From: G963667675 sp963667675
GTDB taxonomy: Bacteria; Chloroflexota; Dehalococcoidia; Lucifugimonadales; UBA3495
DNA length: 64,000 bases
Assembly: GCA_963667675.1 (NCBI GenBank)
Contig: OY763929.1
Coordinates: 434,001 to 498,000, forward strand
Reading direction: 5' to 3'
The position numbers and the translations under genes are program-made. Below, in pieces: positions 8,285 to 16,763 of this stretch (its first letter is position 1; each line of letters opens with the position of its first letter). Under the pieces are notes generated by a model. The model had not been told where the DNA came from and ran no database searches. It saw only the letters and a list, made by a program, of their open reading frames with translations.

Positions 8285-9094
8285 TTGTTTGGTCACAGCA
8301 GAACAGGGGAGTGGTTGTCTTGGCGATGGCTGGTGTTGCTGGCGGCGCTGGCGGCAGGGGTTATGGTCCTAGCGGCGTGCGGCGAGTCCGCGACGCCGAC
8401 GCCCGAACCCACCGCAACTCCGGCCCCGACGCCCACGTCAGAGCCGACACCCACGTCAACACCCACACCCACGGCAGCGCCCACTCCCACCCCGGCGCTG
8501 ACGTCTCTGAGTGACATCGACGAGACCACCACAGGAGCGGACCTGATTGCGGTTCTTTCCGAGAGTGAAGTCGATTGCCTGCGCACTGCTGTGGGAGATG
8601 AGGGCTACCAGGCCATGCAAGGCATGACACTGGCCCAGAGTCTCACCGGAATCGATGTGTTCCCGCTGCAATGCCTGGAGCCGGCCAACGCCATCGATTT
8701 GAGTGCGGGCATGATGTCGCTGCAGGCGGGCGGCCTGTCCGATGACAGCCTGGCCTGCGTCAAGGGCGTTTTCGCAGAGCATGGCATGCTGGGAGCGGCG
8801 ATGAACGAGACAGACGCCATGCGCTTGGTCATTACCATGCGACTTTGCTTGACCGATGAAGAAGCCATGGCCATGGACGCTTCCGGCGGCGGCGACCCCT
8901 TCCCACCGCCCTCCCAACTCCGTTGCATATCCGAGCAGACCGACCTGGAGAACCTGTTTATCGTATACCAGGCGTTGGTCACCCTGGATACGGGCATGGA
9001 TGAGCCCACGCCTGAGCCGGAGATGTTGAGCGCCGTGGCCGAGATAATGGCGGCGCAGGAGGCCTGCGGCATTCCCATCGTCGTTGAGAACTAG
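8285..9094 (+). CDS. lipoprotein of unknown function with P/T-rich linker
   Basis: I chose the TTG at 8285 because GGAGG lies five bases before it; an in-frame TTG at 8273 is an alternative. The 269-residue product has a signal peptide with lipobox VLAAC (Cys32), a TPTPEPTATPAPTP-like linker of about 40 residues, and a globular part with six cysteines and methionine-rich helices. I do not recognise the domain. It should be anchored outside the cytoplasmic membrane. It ends next to the left repeat of the tRNA-bounded island. Confidence 0.75.
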   Translation: MFGHSRTGEWLSWRWLVLLAALAAGVMVLAACGESATPTPEPTATPAPTPTSEPTPTSTPTPTAAPTPTPALTSLSDIDETTTGADLIAVLSESEVDCLRTAVGDEGYQAMQGMTLAQSLTGIDVFPLQCLEPANAIDLSAGMMSLQAGGLSDDSLACVKGVFAEHGMLGAAMNETDAMRLVITMRLCLTDEEAMAMDASGGGDPFPPPSQLRCISEQTDLENLFIVYQALVTLDTGMDEPTPEPEMLSAVAEIMAAQEACGIPIVVEN

Positions 9095-9096
9095 AT

Positions 9097-9183
9097 GATG
9101 GCTTCCTGTGCCCAAGCTGAGGCTATTCGCGCCTGAAGTGGCGTCCCAGGCAGGATTCGAACCCGCGACCCGCTGCTTAGAAG
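9097..9183. repeat. left 87-bp direct repeat (att-like) containing a tRNA-Arg 3' fragment
   Basis: This stretch is identical, base for base, to 16538-16624. It holds 42 bases of tRNA downstream flank plus the last 45 bases of tRNA-Arg(UCU), including the encoded CCA (9139-9183, minus orientation). The 5' half of the tRNA is missing here, so this is a tRNA remnant of the kind left by site-specific integration into a tRNA 3' end. Confidence 0.9.
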
Positions 9184-9380
9184 ATCACATCCTGTGTAAC
9201 CCTTGCCTGATGGGCATTTCAGATACGAGTATTTGTGAGAAGGAGTCGGTATTCACAGCGAGGCAGCGTTCCGGTTTTTTATGTCCCCCGTCACTTACTT
9301 GCCTGATTACACCCTTGCCCCTGTGACAAGTGCCAGTGGTGACAGATACTGGGGAATAAGTGATCCAAATCCGTTGCGTT

Positions 9381-9433
9381 TCGGGGTTCCTCCCGTGACG
9401 TAGGCCCGACCCTAAATGCAAACGGAACCCCGA
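9381..9433. repeat. inverted repeat in the leader of the UDP-sugar dehydrogenase gene
   Basis: TCGGGGTTCC (9381-9390) and GGAACCCCGA (9424-9433) are perfect inverses separated by 33 bases. The repeat ends about 30 bases before the ribosome-binding site. It could be an operator or a leader hairpin; no T-run follows. Confidence 0.5.
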
Positions 9434-9475
9434 TTACCCCTCCCGTTACGAAATCATCATCAGGAGGAAGAGGCG

Positions 9476-10849
9476 CTGAAAGCAACGATAGTAGGATTGG
9501 GCCGCGTCGGAACGGTTGTCTCCGCAGGGCTGGCATCGGCAGGCCACGAGGTGTTGGGGGTGGACATCGATCATTGTCGGGTGACCGCTCTTCAGAGGGG
9601 CAGCCCGCCATTTCACGAACCCAAGTTGGTAGAACGCCTCAGCTTTGCATCCCGACGAAGTGCAATTCGGTTCTTGCACCGAGACGAAGTGATGGAGGAC
9701 CTGGGGGATGTTGCCGTCGTAGCCGTCGATACGCCTTCAGAACCGGAATCCGCCCCCGACCTTCGGCAAGTCAGGAACGCAGTCTCCTGGATCAAGTCCA
9801 CGAAGCCCCGGAACCTGGTCATCGCCATGAAAAGCACGGTGCCTCCCGGTACAGGCTTGGAGTTAGCGGCGACGGAACTGTTAGGGACGGGAATCGGCTA
9901 TGTGGCCAACCCGGAGTTCCTCCGTGAAGGGTGGGCGATACGTGACTGGGACTCCCCCGACCGTATCGTCATCGGAACTGCTTCAGATGCTCGATGGTCC
10001 GCTGAGAGAGTTAAGCGAATGTACTCCGGTGTCGACGCTCCGTTTCTGGTTACTGATGTCGCCAGCGCAGAGATGGTCAAGTACGCCAGCAATGCTTTCC
10101 TGGCTACCCGGATTTCCTTCATCAACGAGATTGCGGCCCTCTGCGATTCATTCGGAGCCTCCATCGAGGCTGTTAGCGAAGGCTTGGCGATGGATTCTAG
10201 GACCGGGGTCAGAGTCCACGCCGGGATAGGGTTTGGGGGGTCATGCTTACCTAAAGATGTTCGGGCATTGGACCTCCTTGCTCGCACTGCTGGAGTGGAT
10301 GTTGGGTTGCTCCGGGCAGTAGCCAGCGTGAATAGTCGGCAAAGGCTGTTGCCATTGCGTGCCCTACTGGAGAGATTTAGTGGTCGTCTTGATGGCCTTA
10401 GAATCGGAGTTTTGGGTATGGCCTTCAAGCCAGGCACGGAAGATATACGAGACGCGCCGGCATTGGAACTTATAAGGGTTCTCGCAGTTGAGGGCGCTGC
10501 GGTGACTATCTTTGACCCCGAAGCCGGCAAGCCTGGCCAAGGGCAACTTCCGTCTTCAACTCGGCTGGTCGCTGGCGTGGAGGAAGCCGCGGAAGGTGCA
10601 CAAGCACTGTGCTTGTGCACCGAGTGGGACCAAATAGTGAGTGCTGACTGGCCTACAGTGGCTCGTCGAATGGCATCACCACGTTTTGTTTTCGACGGAC
10701 GGAATGCCCTAGACCCCGGCGAAATGCGCCGCTTGGGATTCGAATACAGGGGAATAGGGAGAAACAGCATTAGCGTGAGTGGCCTTACTGCTAGGACACA
10801 CCAAATCAACGGTAGCGGAGCAGTCATCGGCGGCCAGGATGACTGCTGA
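9476..10849 (+). CDS. UDP-glucose/GDP-mannose 6-dehydrogenase family protein
   Basis: This enzyme would oxidise a nucleotide sugar to its uronic acid with NAD, probably UDP-glucose to UDP-glucuronate. The protein has about 457 residues. It starts with a Rossmann motif (IVGLGRVGTVV) and carries the catalytic cysteine in GFGGSCLPKD and the C-terminal segment GMAFKPGTEDIRDAP. I chose the CTG at 9476 because AGGAGG lies eight bases before it and the first beta strand follows at once. An in-frame ATG at 9416 would add 20 unlikely residues and sit inside an inverted repeat. The stop overlaps the epimerase start. Confidence 0.88.
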   Translation: MKATIVGLGRVGTVVSAGLASAGHEVLGVDIDHCRVTALQRGSPPFHEPKLVERLSFASRRSAIRFLHRDEVMEDLGDVAVVAVDTPSEPESAPDLRQVRNAVSWIKSTKPRNLVIAMKSTVPPGTGLELAATELLGTGIGYVANPEFLREGWAIRDWDSPDRIVIGTASDARWSAERVKRMYSGVDAPFLVTDVASAEMVKYASNAFLATRISFINEIAALCDSFGASIEAVSEGLAMDSRTGVRVHAGIGFGGSCLPKDVRALDLLARTAGVDVGLLRAVASVNSRQRLLPLRALLERFSGRLDGLRIGVLGMAFKPGTEDIRDAPALELIRVLAVEGAAVTIFDPEAGKPGQGQLPSSTRLVAGVEEAAEGAQALCLCTEWDQIVSADWPTVARRMASPRFVFDGRNALDPGEMRRLGFEYRGIGRNSISVSGLTARTHQINGSGAVIGGQDDC

Positions 10850-11780
10850 GAAGCGGGTCTTGATCACAGGAGTTGCCGGATTCGCTGGTTCTCGTCTAGC
10901 GGGGGCATTGCTTAATCTCGGCTACAGCGTGACGGGGCTAGACGTGACCCCGCCTAACCACGCCGGGTTGTTAATTCAAGAGTTGTCCCACCCAGGCTTC
11001 CGCTATCTTTGGAAGAGTATCCAGGACATCCAACCATCAGACGTGGCCGACCACTCGGTGGTGGCTCACTTAGCGGCTCAACCCGACACGCCACTCGCTT
11101 TTGAGTCGCCAAGGTACACGGTCATGCAGAACATTGAAGGTACGGTCGCTCTGTTGGAGGCCGTTCGCCAAGCGGACTGCGTATCGAAGCTAATGTTCGC
11201 AGGATCCGGCAATGAGGTCGGGCGCGCCATGTATCTACCCATTGACGAAGACCATCCGTTGACCCCTCACAATCCTTATGGGTTCTCGAAGGCAGCGGCA
11301 GAGATGGCATTGGGGGCGTGGCGGCTCGCCTACGGCATCCCGTCCATTATTATGGGCACGGGCGTTGTGATAGGCCCCAACATGCGCAGGGAGGTCTTCA
11401 TATTCAAGTGGCTGTGGAACGCGCTGCACGGCAACCCCATACTAGTCGAGGGTGGGAAGCAGACTCGCGATGTGGCGTTCATCGACGATGTCGTTAGGGC
11501 TTGGACAGTCGCTATTGAAGCTCCCGTTGAGAAGGTAGTGGGACAGAAGTTTTTTGTAGGCTCCGGCAAGGAGCACTGCATCGACGACCTTGCGATGTTC
11601 TGCCGAGACAGCATAGGAAATGACGTTCCGATCGAGCACGTGGGTTATCGTCCCGGAGAAGAGGGCCATAGGGAGGCGTTTGTTGTAGACAAGGCGCGGA
11701 GGGTGCTCGGTTATACTCCTGAGGTCTCACCCAGAGAGGCGATAGAACTGACCGCCAAGTGGGTAAGAACGCTGCTCTAG
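10839..11780 (+). CDS. NAD-dependent epimerase/dehydratase (extended SDR)
   Basis: The 313-residue extended short-chain dehydrogenase acts on nucleotide sugars. It has the cofactor motif TGVAGFAGS near the start and a YxxxK catalytic pair in NPYGFSKAA. Its ATG overlaps the end of the dehydrogenase gene by 11 bases, so the two are translationally coupled. It probably acts on the uronic acid made by its neighbour, by epimerisation or decarboxylation. The 3' end overlaps the convergent phosphatase gene by 54 bases. Confidence 0.85.
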   Translation: MTAEKRVLITGVAGFAGSRLAGALLNLGYSVTGLDVTPPNHAGLLIQELSHPGFRYLWKSIQDIQPSDVADHSVVAHLAAQPDTPLAFESPRYTVMQNIEGTVALLEAVRQADCVSKLMFAGSGNEVGRAMYLPIDEDHPLTPHNPYGFSKAAAEMALGAWRLAYGIPSIIMGTGVVIGPNMRREVFIFKWLWNALHGNPILVEGGKQTRDVAFIDDVVRAWTVAIEAPVEKVVGQKFFVGSGKEHCIDDLAMFCRDSIGNDVPIEHVGYRPGEEGHREAFVVDKARRVLGYTPEVSPREAIELTAKWVRTLL

Positions 11781-12419
11781 TCCCTTCCAAATGAAGTAGA
11801 ATTGTTCCTCGCGCCGCCACAGAAGCAGACCATCCAGATAATCAGGCCAGCCAATCTCGTCTACCGTTAACCCGTACAAATAAGCAACCAAGACCGCCAA
11901 TATGGAATCGTGGGTCACGTAGATGTTCAAGCGCCCCAGGGATCCGAGGTCATTGGTTGCAAGGTCGAGTAGGAGGTGGACACCCTCTGGGGTTGGTCTC
12001 ATGCCAGCGGGTGGCTCGATATGGGTAAGTTGGCGCCTCACAATCTCCAATATTCCTATATCCAGGAACAGGGATCCGCTGACATCCTTATCCACTACAA
12101 AGGGTCCGGGGCCTCCTAGTCGCCAGTCCAAGGTAACGTCTTGAGGCCGTCCTCCGCCGCGAAGTACTGCCCGCGCCGTCGACTCGCATCTTGGAACAGG
12201 ACTGGCTGTAGCCCTAATCTGCGGCCTGCTGGCAGAGAGCATCGCTCCAAGTCTCTCTGCCGAGGATACCCCATGCGCTGTCAGTGGCACGTTGCCCCCG
12301 AATGTTCCTGGAGGAATGTCCTCCCGCTCAGCATGTCTCAGAATCAATGATGTATCGGTCTTGGCCGGTATGCAGGCAAGCTGCCTTGCGACCCATGCCG
12401 TCTCGCAAGGCTCATTCAT
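11727..12419 (-). CDS. histidine phosphatase family protein
   Basis: The 230-residue protein has the phosphohistidine motif LRHAERED near residue 28 and a second histidine in VTHDSIL. This matches the histidine (acid) phosphatase superfamily. The ATG overlaps the methyltransferase stop (ATGA). It may remove a phosphate from a sugar or lipid-linked intermediate in the island pathway, but the substrate is unknown. Its last 18 codons are antisense to the end of the epimerase gene. Confidence 0.8.
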   Translation of the reverse strand: MNEPCETAWVARQLACIPAKTDTSLILRHAEREDIPPGTFGGNVPLTAHGVSSAERLGAMLSASRPQIRATASPVPRCESTARAVLRGGGRPQDVTLDWRLGGPGPFVVDKDVSGSLFLDIGILEIVRRQLTHIEPPAGMRPTPEGVHLLLDLATNDLGSLGRLNIYVTHDSILAVLVAYLYGLTVDEIGWPDYLDGLLLWRREEQFYFIWKGLEQRSYPLGGQFYRLSG

Positions 12420-14107
12420 ACTGCTTTAGCGCGGACTATGGAGCTTACAGTGCCTGTGTCGATCACATCGAGCACGGCGAATCCCGACTTATTGAGGATG
12501 TCCCTGAACTGAGTCTCAGTGCGTTCAGCGCCCTGGGTCATCACGAGCATGTTCAGGTCCAGCAGACCACCCCCGCCGGTAGCGTCGTCCAGCACCATCT
12601 CTACCACGTAGAGGGTGTCCCCCTTCGACATTGCTTCGCGGGCGCGTCTCAGTATTCGCACAGCATCGGGGTCAGGCCAGTCGTGGAGGACTCTCGCTAG
12701 GATCACGGCGTCCGAGGTAACCGGCCATTGCTGAAAGAGGTCTCCCGCAACGAACCCGCATCGTCCTCCAAGGTCTGCTGGCGGTCTGGCAGCCTCTACT
12801 ACCTCTGCCCGATCCATGACCGTTGCCTTCAATTCCGGGCAGCAACGCAGCAGCGCGAATGCCAACTCGCCTGTGCCGCCTCCCGCGTCCAAGATGCTCT
12901 CGTGAGCGGTTAAGTCCACTGAGCCGGCAATGGCCCTGTAATCGTGCCGGGCGTATGTTGACATGGCCGCGTGATAGGTCTGCAAATCGGCGGGTCTCTG
13001 CTGCAGCCAGTCGAAGAAGTTCTTGCCTTGCATACTCTCGAAGCTGGACTCTCCAGTGCGAAGTGAGTGCGTAACTCCGGCCCAAGCCGCATAGGACTCT
13101 TTGCCCCAGTGTCGAGCCGCATTCGCAAGCGAGAGTGGGTGATTTGTCGTGAGGAGCGCCCCCCGCTCGGTTGGCCTGTAGATGCCCTCCCCGTCCGTCC
13201 ATACGAGTCCCAACTCCATGAGCGCTCTCATCAACCTGGCACCAACCGACTTATGCAGGTGAGATCGTTGTTCGATATCTTCCGCGGTACCAGGAAAAGA
13301 CTCAAAGATTCCCAATTCCACGGCGGCGCAGACCGTCTGTGTCCGCCAGACACCGACCATATCCCCGGATAGAATTTGGAGGGGCGATTGCGAAGGCCGC
13401 CTGAGAGCCACCATTTCGTGACTGGCATCGTCGATGACCGACAGGGAGCCGTCGAACTCCTCGACACGAGCTTGACCGTTGTAGAAGGGTTCCACGTTCC
13501 TGAACCTCTGCTTGTACAGGGGTTCTCCTGCCATGTCCACGTGGTGCCAACCTTCTGGGTCGCAAGCGCGGGCGTACCGCTTGTGAAACACGTCCAGATT
13601 GTGGAACCATCGGCCATGGAGTTGGACGCCAGCAAAGTCTATGTGGGTATGTTTGCCGTCCTCCCGCTGAACGACTGCGTAACCGTCCTTGAAGTCCCCG
13701 GCGTACTGGTAGCGTTCCTCATATGCCGGTGAGCCGTCGTCTGCAATATGAAAGTAGCTGCCAGCGGGCAGCCGGACGGCGCACCGGCCCTCCTGAAAGT
13801 TGCCGCACCATGCATAGCGCACTTCATACAGCGGAGTTCCATCCGTGAGGATGTGGAACCATCCATCTTGCGAATGGACCGCCGCCCTGCCCGCGTAGAA
13901 TCCGAATGTTCTGACAAAGCGTGATCGGTATGCTGCCAGTCCGTCGGGTGTGATGTGATAAGCACCCGACGAGTCATGAACGGGAGCCAGTCCAGGTTCG
14001 TGGAATTTCAACACCTCGTCAAATCTCGCCCGATAGGCGGGCCGTCCTCGATAGATGTGGTGGGATGCGTCGTTCGAGATCCTATATTTCGTCCACCGCT
14101 CCTCCAT
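12416..14107 (-). CDS. WG-like repeat / O-methyltransferase fusion
   Basis: I use the ATG at 14105-14107, which overlaps the preceding stop (TAATG); an upstream GTG at 14143 is possible. The product has about 563 residues. Residues 1-250 form roughly six units of 38-40 residues with the pattern Y..RF....F..G.A.V...DG..H.D..G, related to WG/KWG beta repeats. The rest is a family-2 O-methyltransferase with a winged-helix dimerisation part, SAM motif LDAGGGTG, the catalytic-histidine motif ARVLHDWPD and the signature GAERTETQF. The repeat part may bind a glycan or partner protein and bring the methyltransferase to it. It is the third gene of a four-gene operon. Confidence 0.82.
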   Translation of the reverse strand: MEERWTKYRISNDASHHIYRGRPAYRARFDEVLKFHEPGLAPVHDSSGAYHITPDGLAAYRSRFVRTFGFYAGRAAVHSQDGWFHILTDGTPLYEVRYAWCGNFQEGRCAVRLPAGSYFHIADDGSPAYEERYQYAGDFKDGYAVVQREDGKHTHIDFAGVQLHGRWFHNLDVFHKRYARACDPEGWHHVDMAGEPLYKQRFRNVEPFYNGQARVEEFDGSLSVIDDASHEMVALRRPSQSPLQILSGDMVGVWRTQTVCAAVELGIFESFPGTAEDIEQRSHLHKSVGARLMRALMELGLVWTDGEGIYRPTERGALLTTNHPLSLANAARHWGKESYAAWAGVTHSLRTGESSFESMQGKNFFDWLQQRPADLQTYHAAMSTYARHDYRAIAGSVDLTAHESILDAGGGTGELAFALLRCCPELKATVMDRAEVVEAARPPADLGGRCGFVAGDLFQQWPVTSDAVILARVLHDWPDPDAVRILRRAREAMSKGDTLYVVEMVLDDATGGGGLLDLNMLVMTQGAERTETQFRDILNKSGFAVLDVIDTGTVSSIVRAKAV

Positions 14108-15186
14108 TAGTCTGCCGGACGCCTCATATTGCAGCCTTGGCACACCGCGTTTTGCATGTAATGGATCTGGAGGTCCCGGTACTCCGCACTCTCCCAGATG
14201 TCGTAGAGGCTCGTGTCGTTGACGTTCCCAAAGTATCCGAGTGTCCGCCGCAGGGCGTCAGGAGCGCAGCAGGGGTTGAATCTGCCGTCAGATGCCACCC
14301 AGGCTTCCTGTCCAAGAAACGGGCACTCACCGTCGGGAGCGATATCTCCTTCGATCTCCTCATCGATCTTGAAGATGTTCTCCAACAGCACCCGCTCACC
14401 GCTTGGCAGCCTGTCATACTCGGCAGTCTCATACGCCAAGTCAACCACGGCGTTCCAACGAGTGAGGGCCTCCCGGCTCCTCCGCATCGATTGATCGCGC
14501 ATTTGGGCGAAGTGGACCCACAGGTGATGCCCCTTGATCCTGTCCACGCCGAGGTCGGCGGCCAGCCTTACAATGCCCGGCAACTCCGACACGTTGATGT
14601 CCATGAATGTCAACTGGAACGTTACGCGGCAACGGTTTCCGCCCAGTTTCGCATGGGCGTCTCTCACGGTAATGAACGTTCGAACGTTCTCAAGAACGAG
14701 TTCCCAGTTGGATCCGAGCATGACGTTCTCGTGGGTCGCTTTTGTAGCGCCGTTCCAGGACACCTTCACGTCTGACGTGACGGGTACGATTCGCTCCGCC
14801 CATGCCCTGGCTCTCCGCTGCGGAAAAGTCCCGTTGGTCGTTAGATTGAGCTTGACGCCGTACTCCGCACACAAGTCCAGAATCTCATCGAAGTGCCGGT
14901 AGAGGAGAGGTTCACCCATCGTCGAGGGTATGATCTCCCGCAGGCCCGCGCCTCTGGACTCCTCCAACACCCTGCGGATCAGGTCGATGCCCATTCGACG
15001 CTTGGGGTGTCCCGCCTTTCGCCTGTCACTCTGAGTCGTGCTGTAGGGGGAATGGTCCTCGCACATGATGCAGTGGAGATTGCAGTCGTCAGGATTGGTG
15101 TCGAACGTGATACGCCAAGGTCCAAGCCGACCCTGCGCCGACACGGCCGCTGCCTTTCTCGTCTGTTCGACTCCACCCTTACTCAT
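14107..15186 (-). CDS. radical SAM protein with SPASM-like C-terminus
   Basis: The 359-residue protein has the [4Fe-4S] motif CNLHCIMC (Cys35, 39, 42), a radical SAM barrel (GEPLLYRHFDEIL, LTTNGT), and a cysteine-bearing C-terminal region (GECPFLGQEAW, FNPCC, AVCQGC) consistent with auxiliary clusters. SPASM enzymes modify peptides, proteins or sugars by radical chemistry. I found no precursor-peptide gene nearby, so a sugar or tailoring role within the glycan cluster is as likely. It overlaps its neighbours by four bases upstream and by a TAATG junction downstream. Confidence 0.85.
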   Translation of the reverse strand: MSKGGVEQTRKAAAVSAQGRLGPWRITFDTNPDDCNLHCIMCEDHSPYSTTQSDRRKAGHPKRRMGIDLIRRVLEESRGAGLREIIPSTMGEPLLYRHFDEILDLCAEYGVKLNLTTNGTFPQRRARAWAERIVPVTSDVKVSWNGATKATHENVMLGSNWELVLENVRTFITVRDAHAKLGGNRCRVTFQLTFMDINVSELPGIVRLAADLGVDRIKGHHLWVHFAQMRDQSMRRSREALTRWNAVVDLAYETAEYDRLPSGERVLLENIFKIDEEIEGDIAPDGECPFLGQEAWVASDGRFNPCCAPDALRRTLGYFGNVNDTSLYDIWESAEYRDLQIHYMQNAVCQGCNMRRPAD

Positions 15187-16493
15187 GGTAGACCACTCTC
15201 ATTTATCAGGCTACTATATATGCTCTCAACTGCAAGGGAGTGGTCGATCAAGTCCGGGACGTTCCCGTCGTCCGACTGCATGTAGCCCCGCCTGCCCAAG
15301 TGCTCTGCGAAACTAGGATCGTCGGCCAATCGCTGCATCTGCCTCGCCAGGGAGCCAGGGTCGCGATGAGCGAACAGCAGCCCGTTCTGCTCGTGATGAA
15401 CGTATTCAGCCATCCCTCCATAGTCGGCGGTAATCACGGGAACCCTGGCCTGTAGCGCCTCGTGAATGACAAGGGGTGAGTTCTCCGCCCAGATTGAAGG
15501 CACCACGATTGCGTCGCAGTGGTTGAATACGTCGGCGACGATATTCTGGTTCCTGTACTCTCCCATCCACTCTATGCGCTTGTCCGTGGAGTCGGGCAGT
15601 CTTTGCGCCAACGCTTTCAGTCCAGCAGTCTCGACGCCTCGTTCGCGTCCCCAGATTCGGAGCCTGGGACTGCCGGACACTCTGCCGAACGACTCGATGA
15701 GATGGTTCACTCCCTTCGATGGTATGTGAGTCCCGATGTAGCCGAACGTGAACGACTCACCCCGCATTCTACTCCGGCCCTCCATGCGCTGCCGGTGGAA
15801 GCCGTAATCTAGATATGTGAGCTTCCGGGTGGGGAGTTGGAAGTTGTCCCTGAACCGCCGCAGAAGGTACTTAGACGGCGCAATAAACATATGGACGGCG
15901 TCACACACCTCTCGAACGTGCTCCATTCGCCTGCCAACCCAATCTGTCCAATAGGCGATGTCCGTCTCATACTCGTTCTCATCGCCTGAGAAGTAGCGCG
16001 CATAGCAACGGACGGCACACTTCTTGTTGTCCTGCCCGTCGCAGACGGCCCAAACATCGCCAGGGTCCTGCGGATACATCTGAATGAACTGGCCCCTAGG
16101 ACACATCAGCCAATAGTCGTGGAGCGTGAACACTATGGGAATCTTCCGCTCGCTCGCCTTGAACACGAGAGAGGTGGATAGATGGTTCAGGTGTCCGACA
16201 TGGACGACGTCCGGGCTAATATCATCCAGCAGGCGGGCGAACTCGTTGTCCACGGCTGCATGGCGATAGCCGTCCCGTGCTCTCGCCATGTTAATCACGT
16301 GGAGAGTGATGCGAGGGTCGGACGGGTCCTCCTCGTACTGCACGCAGTATTCGGGAAGGAATGCATTCTCCTGCCGCGTGAAGACATGCACCTCGTGACG
16401 CTCAGCCAGGGCCTGACAAAGGGCTTGACTATAAACCTCGGACCCTGCGTTGTACCGCATCGGATAACCGTGGATAACTTGAAGGATTTTCAT
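15183..16493 (-). CDS. glycosyltransferase family 4-like protein
   Basis: The protein has 436 residues and a GT-B fold. The start MKILQVIHGYPMRYNAGSEVY is typical of GT4, and the donor-binding site includes GTHIPSKGVNHLIE and an E-x7-E-like stretch (WAENSPLVIHEALQARVPV). It would transfer a nucleotide-activated sugar on the cytoplasmic side of the membrane. A central cysteine cluster (CDGQDNKKCAVRCY) is unusual and could bind metal. I chose ATG 16493; the frame is open to 16511. It is the first gene of the island operon, only 87 bases beyond the tRNA-Arg 3' end on the same strand. Confidence 0.87.
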   Translation of the reverse strand: MKILQVIHGYPMRYNAGSEVYSQALCQALAERHEVHVFTRQENAFLPEYCVQYEEDPSDPRITLHVINMARARDGYRHAAVDNEFARLLDDISPDVVHVGHLNHLSTSLVFKASERKIPIVFTLHDYWLMCPRGQFIQMYPQDPGDVWAVCDGQDNKKCAVRCYARYFSGDENEYETDIAYWTDWVGRRMEHVREVCDAVHMFIAPSKYLLRRFRDNFQLPTRKLTYLDYGFHRQRMEGRSRMRGESFTFGYIGTHIPSKGVNHLIESFGRVSGSPRLRIWGRERGVETAGLKALAQRLPDSTDKRIEWMGEYRNQNIVADVFNHCDAIVVPSIWAENSPLVIHEALQARVPVITADYGGMAEYVHHEQNGLLFAHRDPGSLARQMQRLADDPSFAEHLGRRGYMQSDDGNVPDLIDHSLAVESIYSSLINESGLP

Positions 16494-16537
16494 TTTCAGT
16501 CTGACGAACACAGGGTCAAAGGGAATGCAGCCCTAAG

Positions 16538-16624
16538 GATGGCTTCCTGTGCCCAAGCTGAGGCTATTCGCGCCTGAAGTGGCGTCCCAGGCAGGATTCG
16601 AACCCGCGACCCGCTGCTTAGAAG
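16538..16624. repeat. right 87-bp direct repeat (att-like) overlapping tRNA-Arg
   Basis: This is identical to 9097-9183. It covers the last 45 bases of the intact tRNA-Arg gene and 42 bases beyond its 3' end. It marks the right edge of the island. Confidence 0.9.
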
Positions 16625-16655
16625 GCAGCCGCTCTGTCCCCTGAGCTACTGGGAC
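16580..16655 (-). tRNA. tRNA-Arg (anticodon TCT)
   Basis: The 76-base sequence folds as a cloverleaf. The acceptor stem is GTCCCAG/CTGGGAC followed by G and an encoded CCA. TA occupies positions 8-9, the D-stem is GCTC/GAGC, and the anticodon stem GCTGC/GCAGC carries the loop CTTCTAA. The T-arm has the loop TTCGAAT. It decodes AGA codons. Its 3' half is duplicated at 9139-9183, which identifies it as an integration target. Confidence 0.97.
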
Positions 16656-16763
16656 GCATGGCCCCCGCCTGCCGAGAAAGCTCTCGGCAAAGGGGCCTGA
16701 GTCCATCATAGCACAACGTGAGGCCGCTACCGGCGAGCGGCGATGCCCGGGTTCGCCCGGTAC

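Larger units (their letters stand above)
9184..16537. mobile_element. tRNA-Arg-associated genomic island carrying glycan and radical SAM genes
   Basis: The segment lies between two identical 87-bp repeats, the right one overlapping the intact tRNA-Arg gene. Six complete genes fill it exactly: two on the plus strand, then four on the minus strand in one overlapping operon. It is visibly less GC-rich than the flanks. No integrase, recombinase or phage gene is present, so it is a cargo-only element, a decayed element, or one moved by an enzyme encoded elsewhere. The boundaries are sequence-based; the mobility is inference. Confidence 0.75.

Noticed and set aside
9108..9326. Short plus-strand ORF
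   Set aside because: It translates the tRNA-Arg fragment and its flank; this is a classic false protein.
9184..16537. Island as a prophage remnant
   Set aside because: No structural, replication, lysis or integrase gene is present; all six genes are sugar- or tailoring-related.
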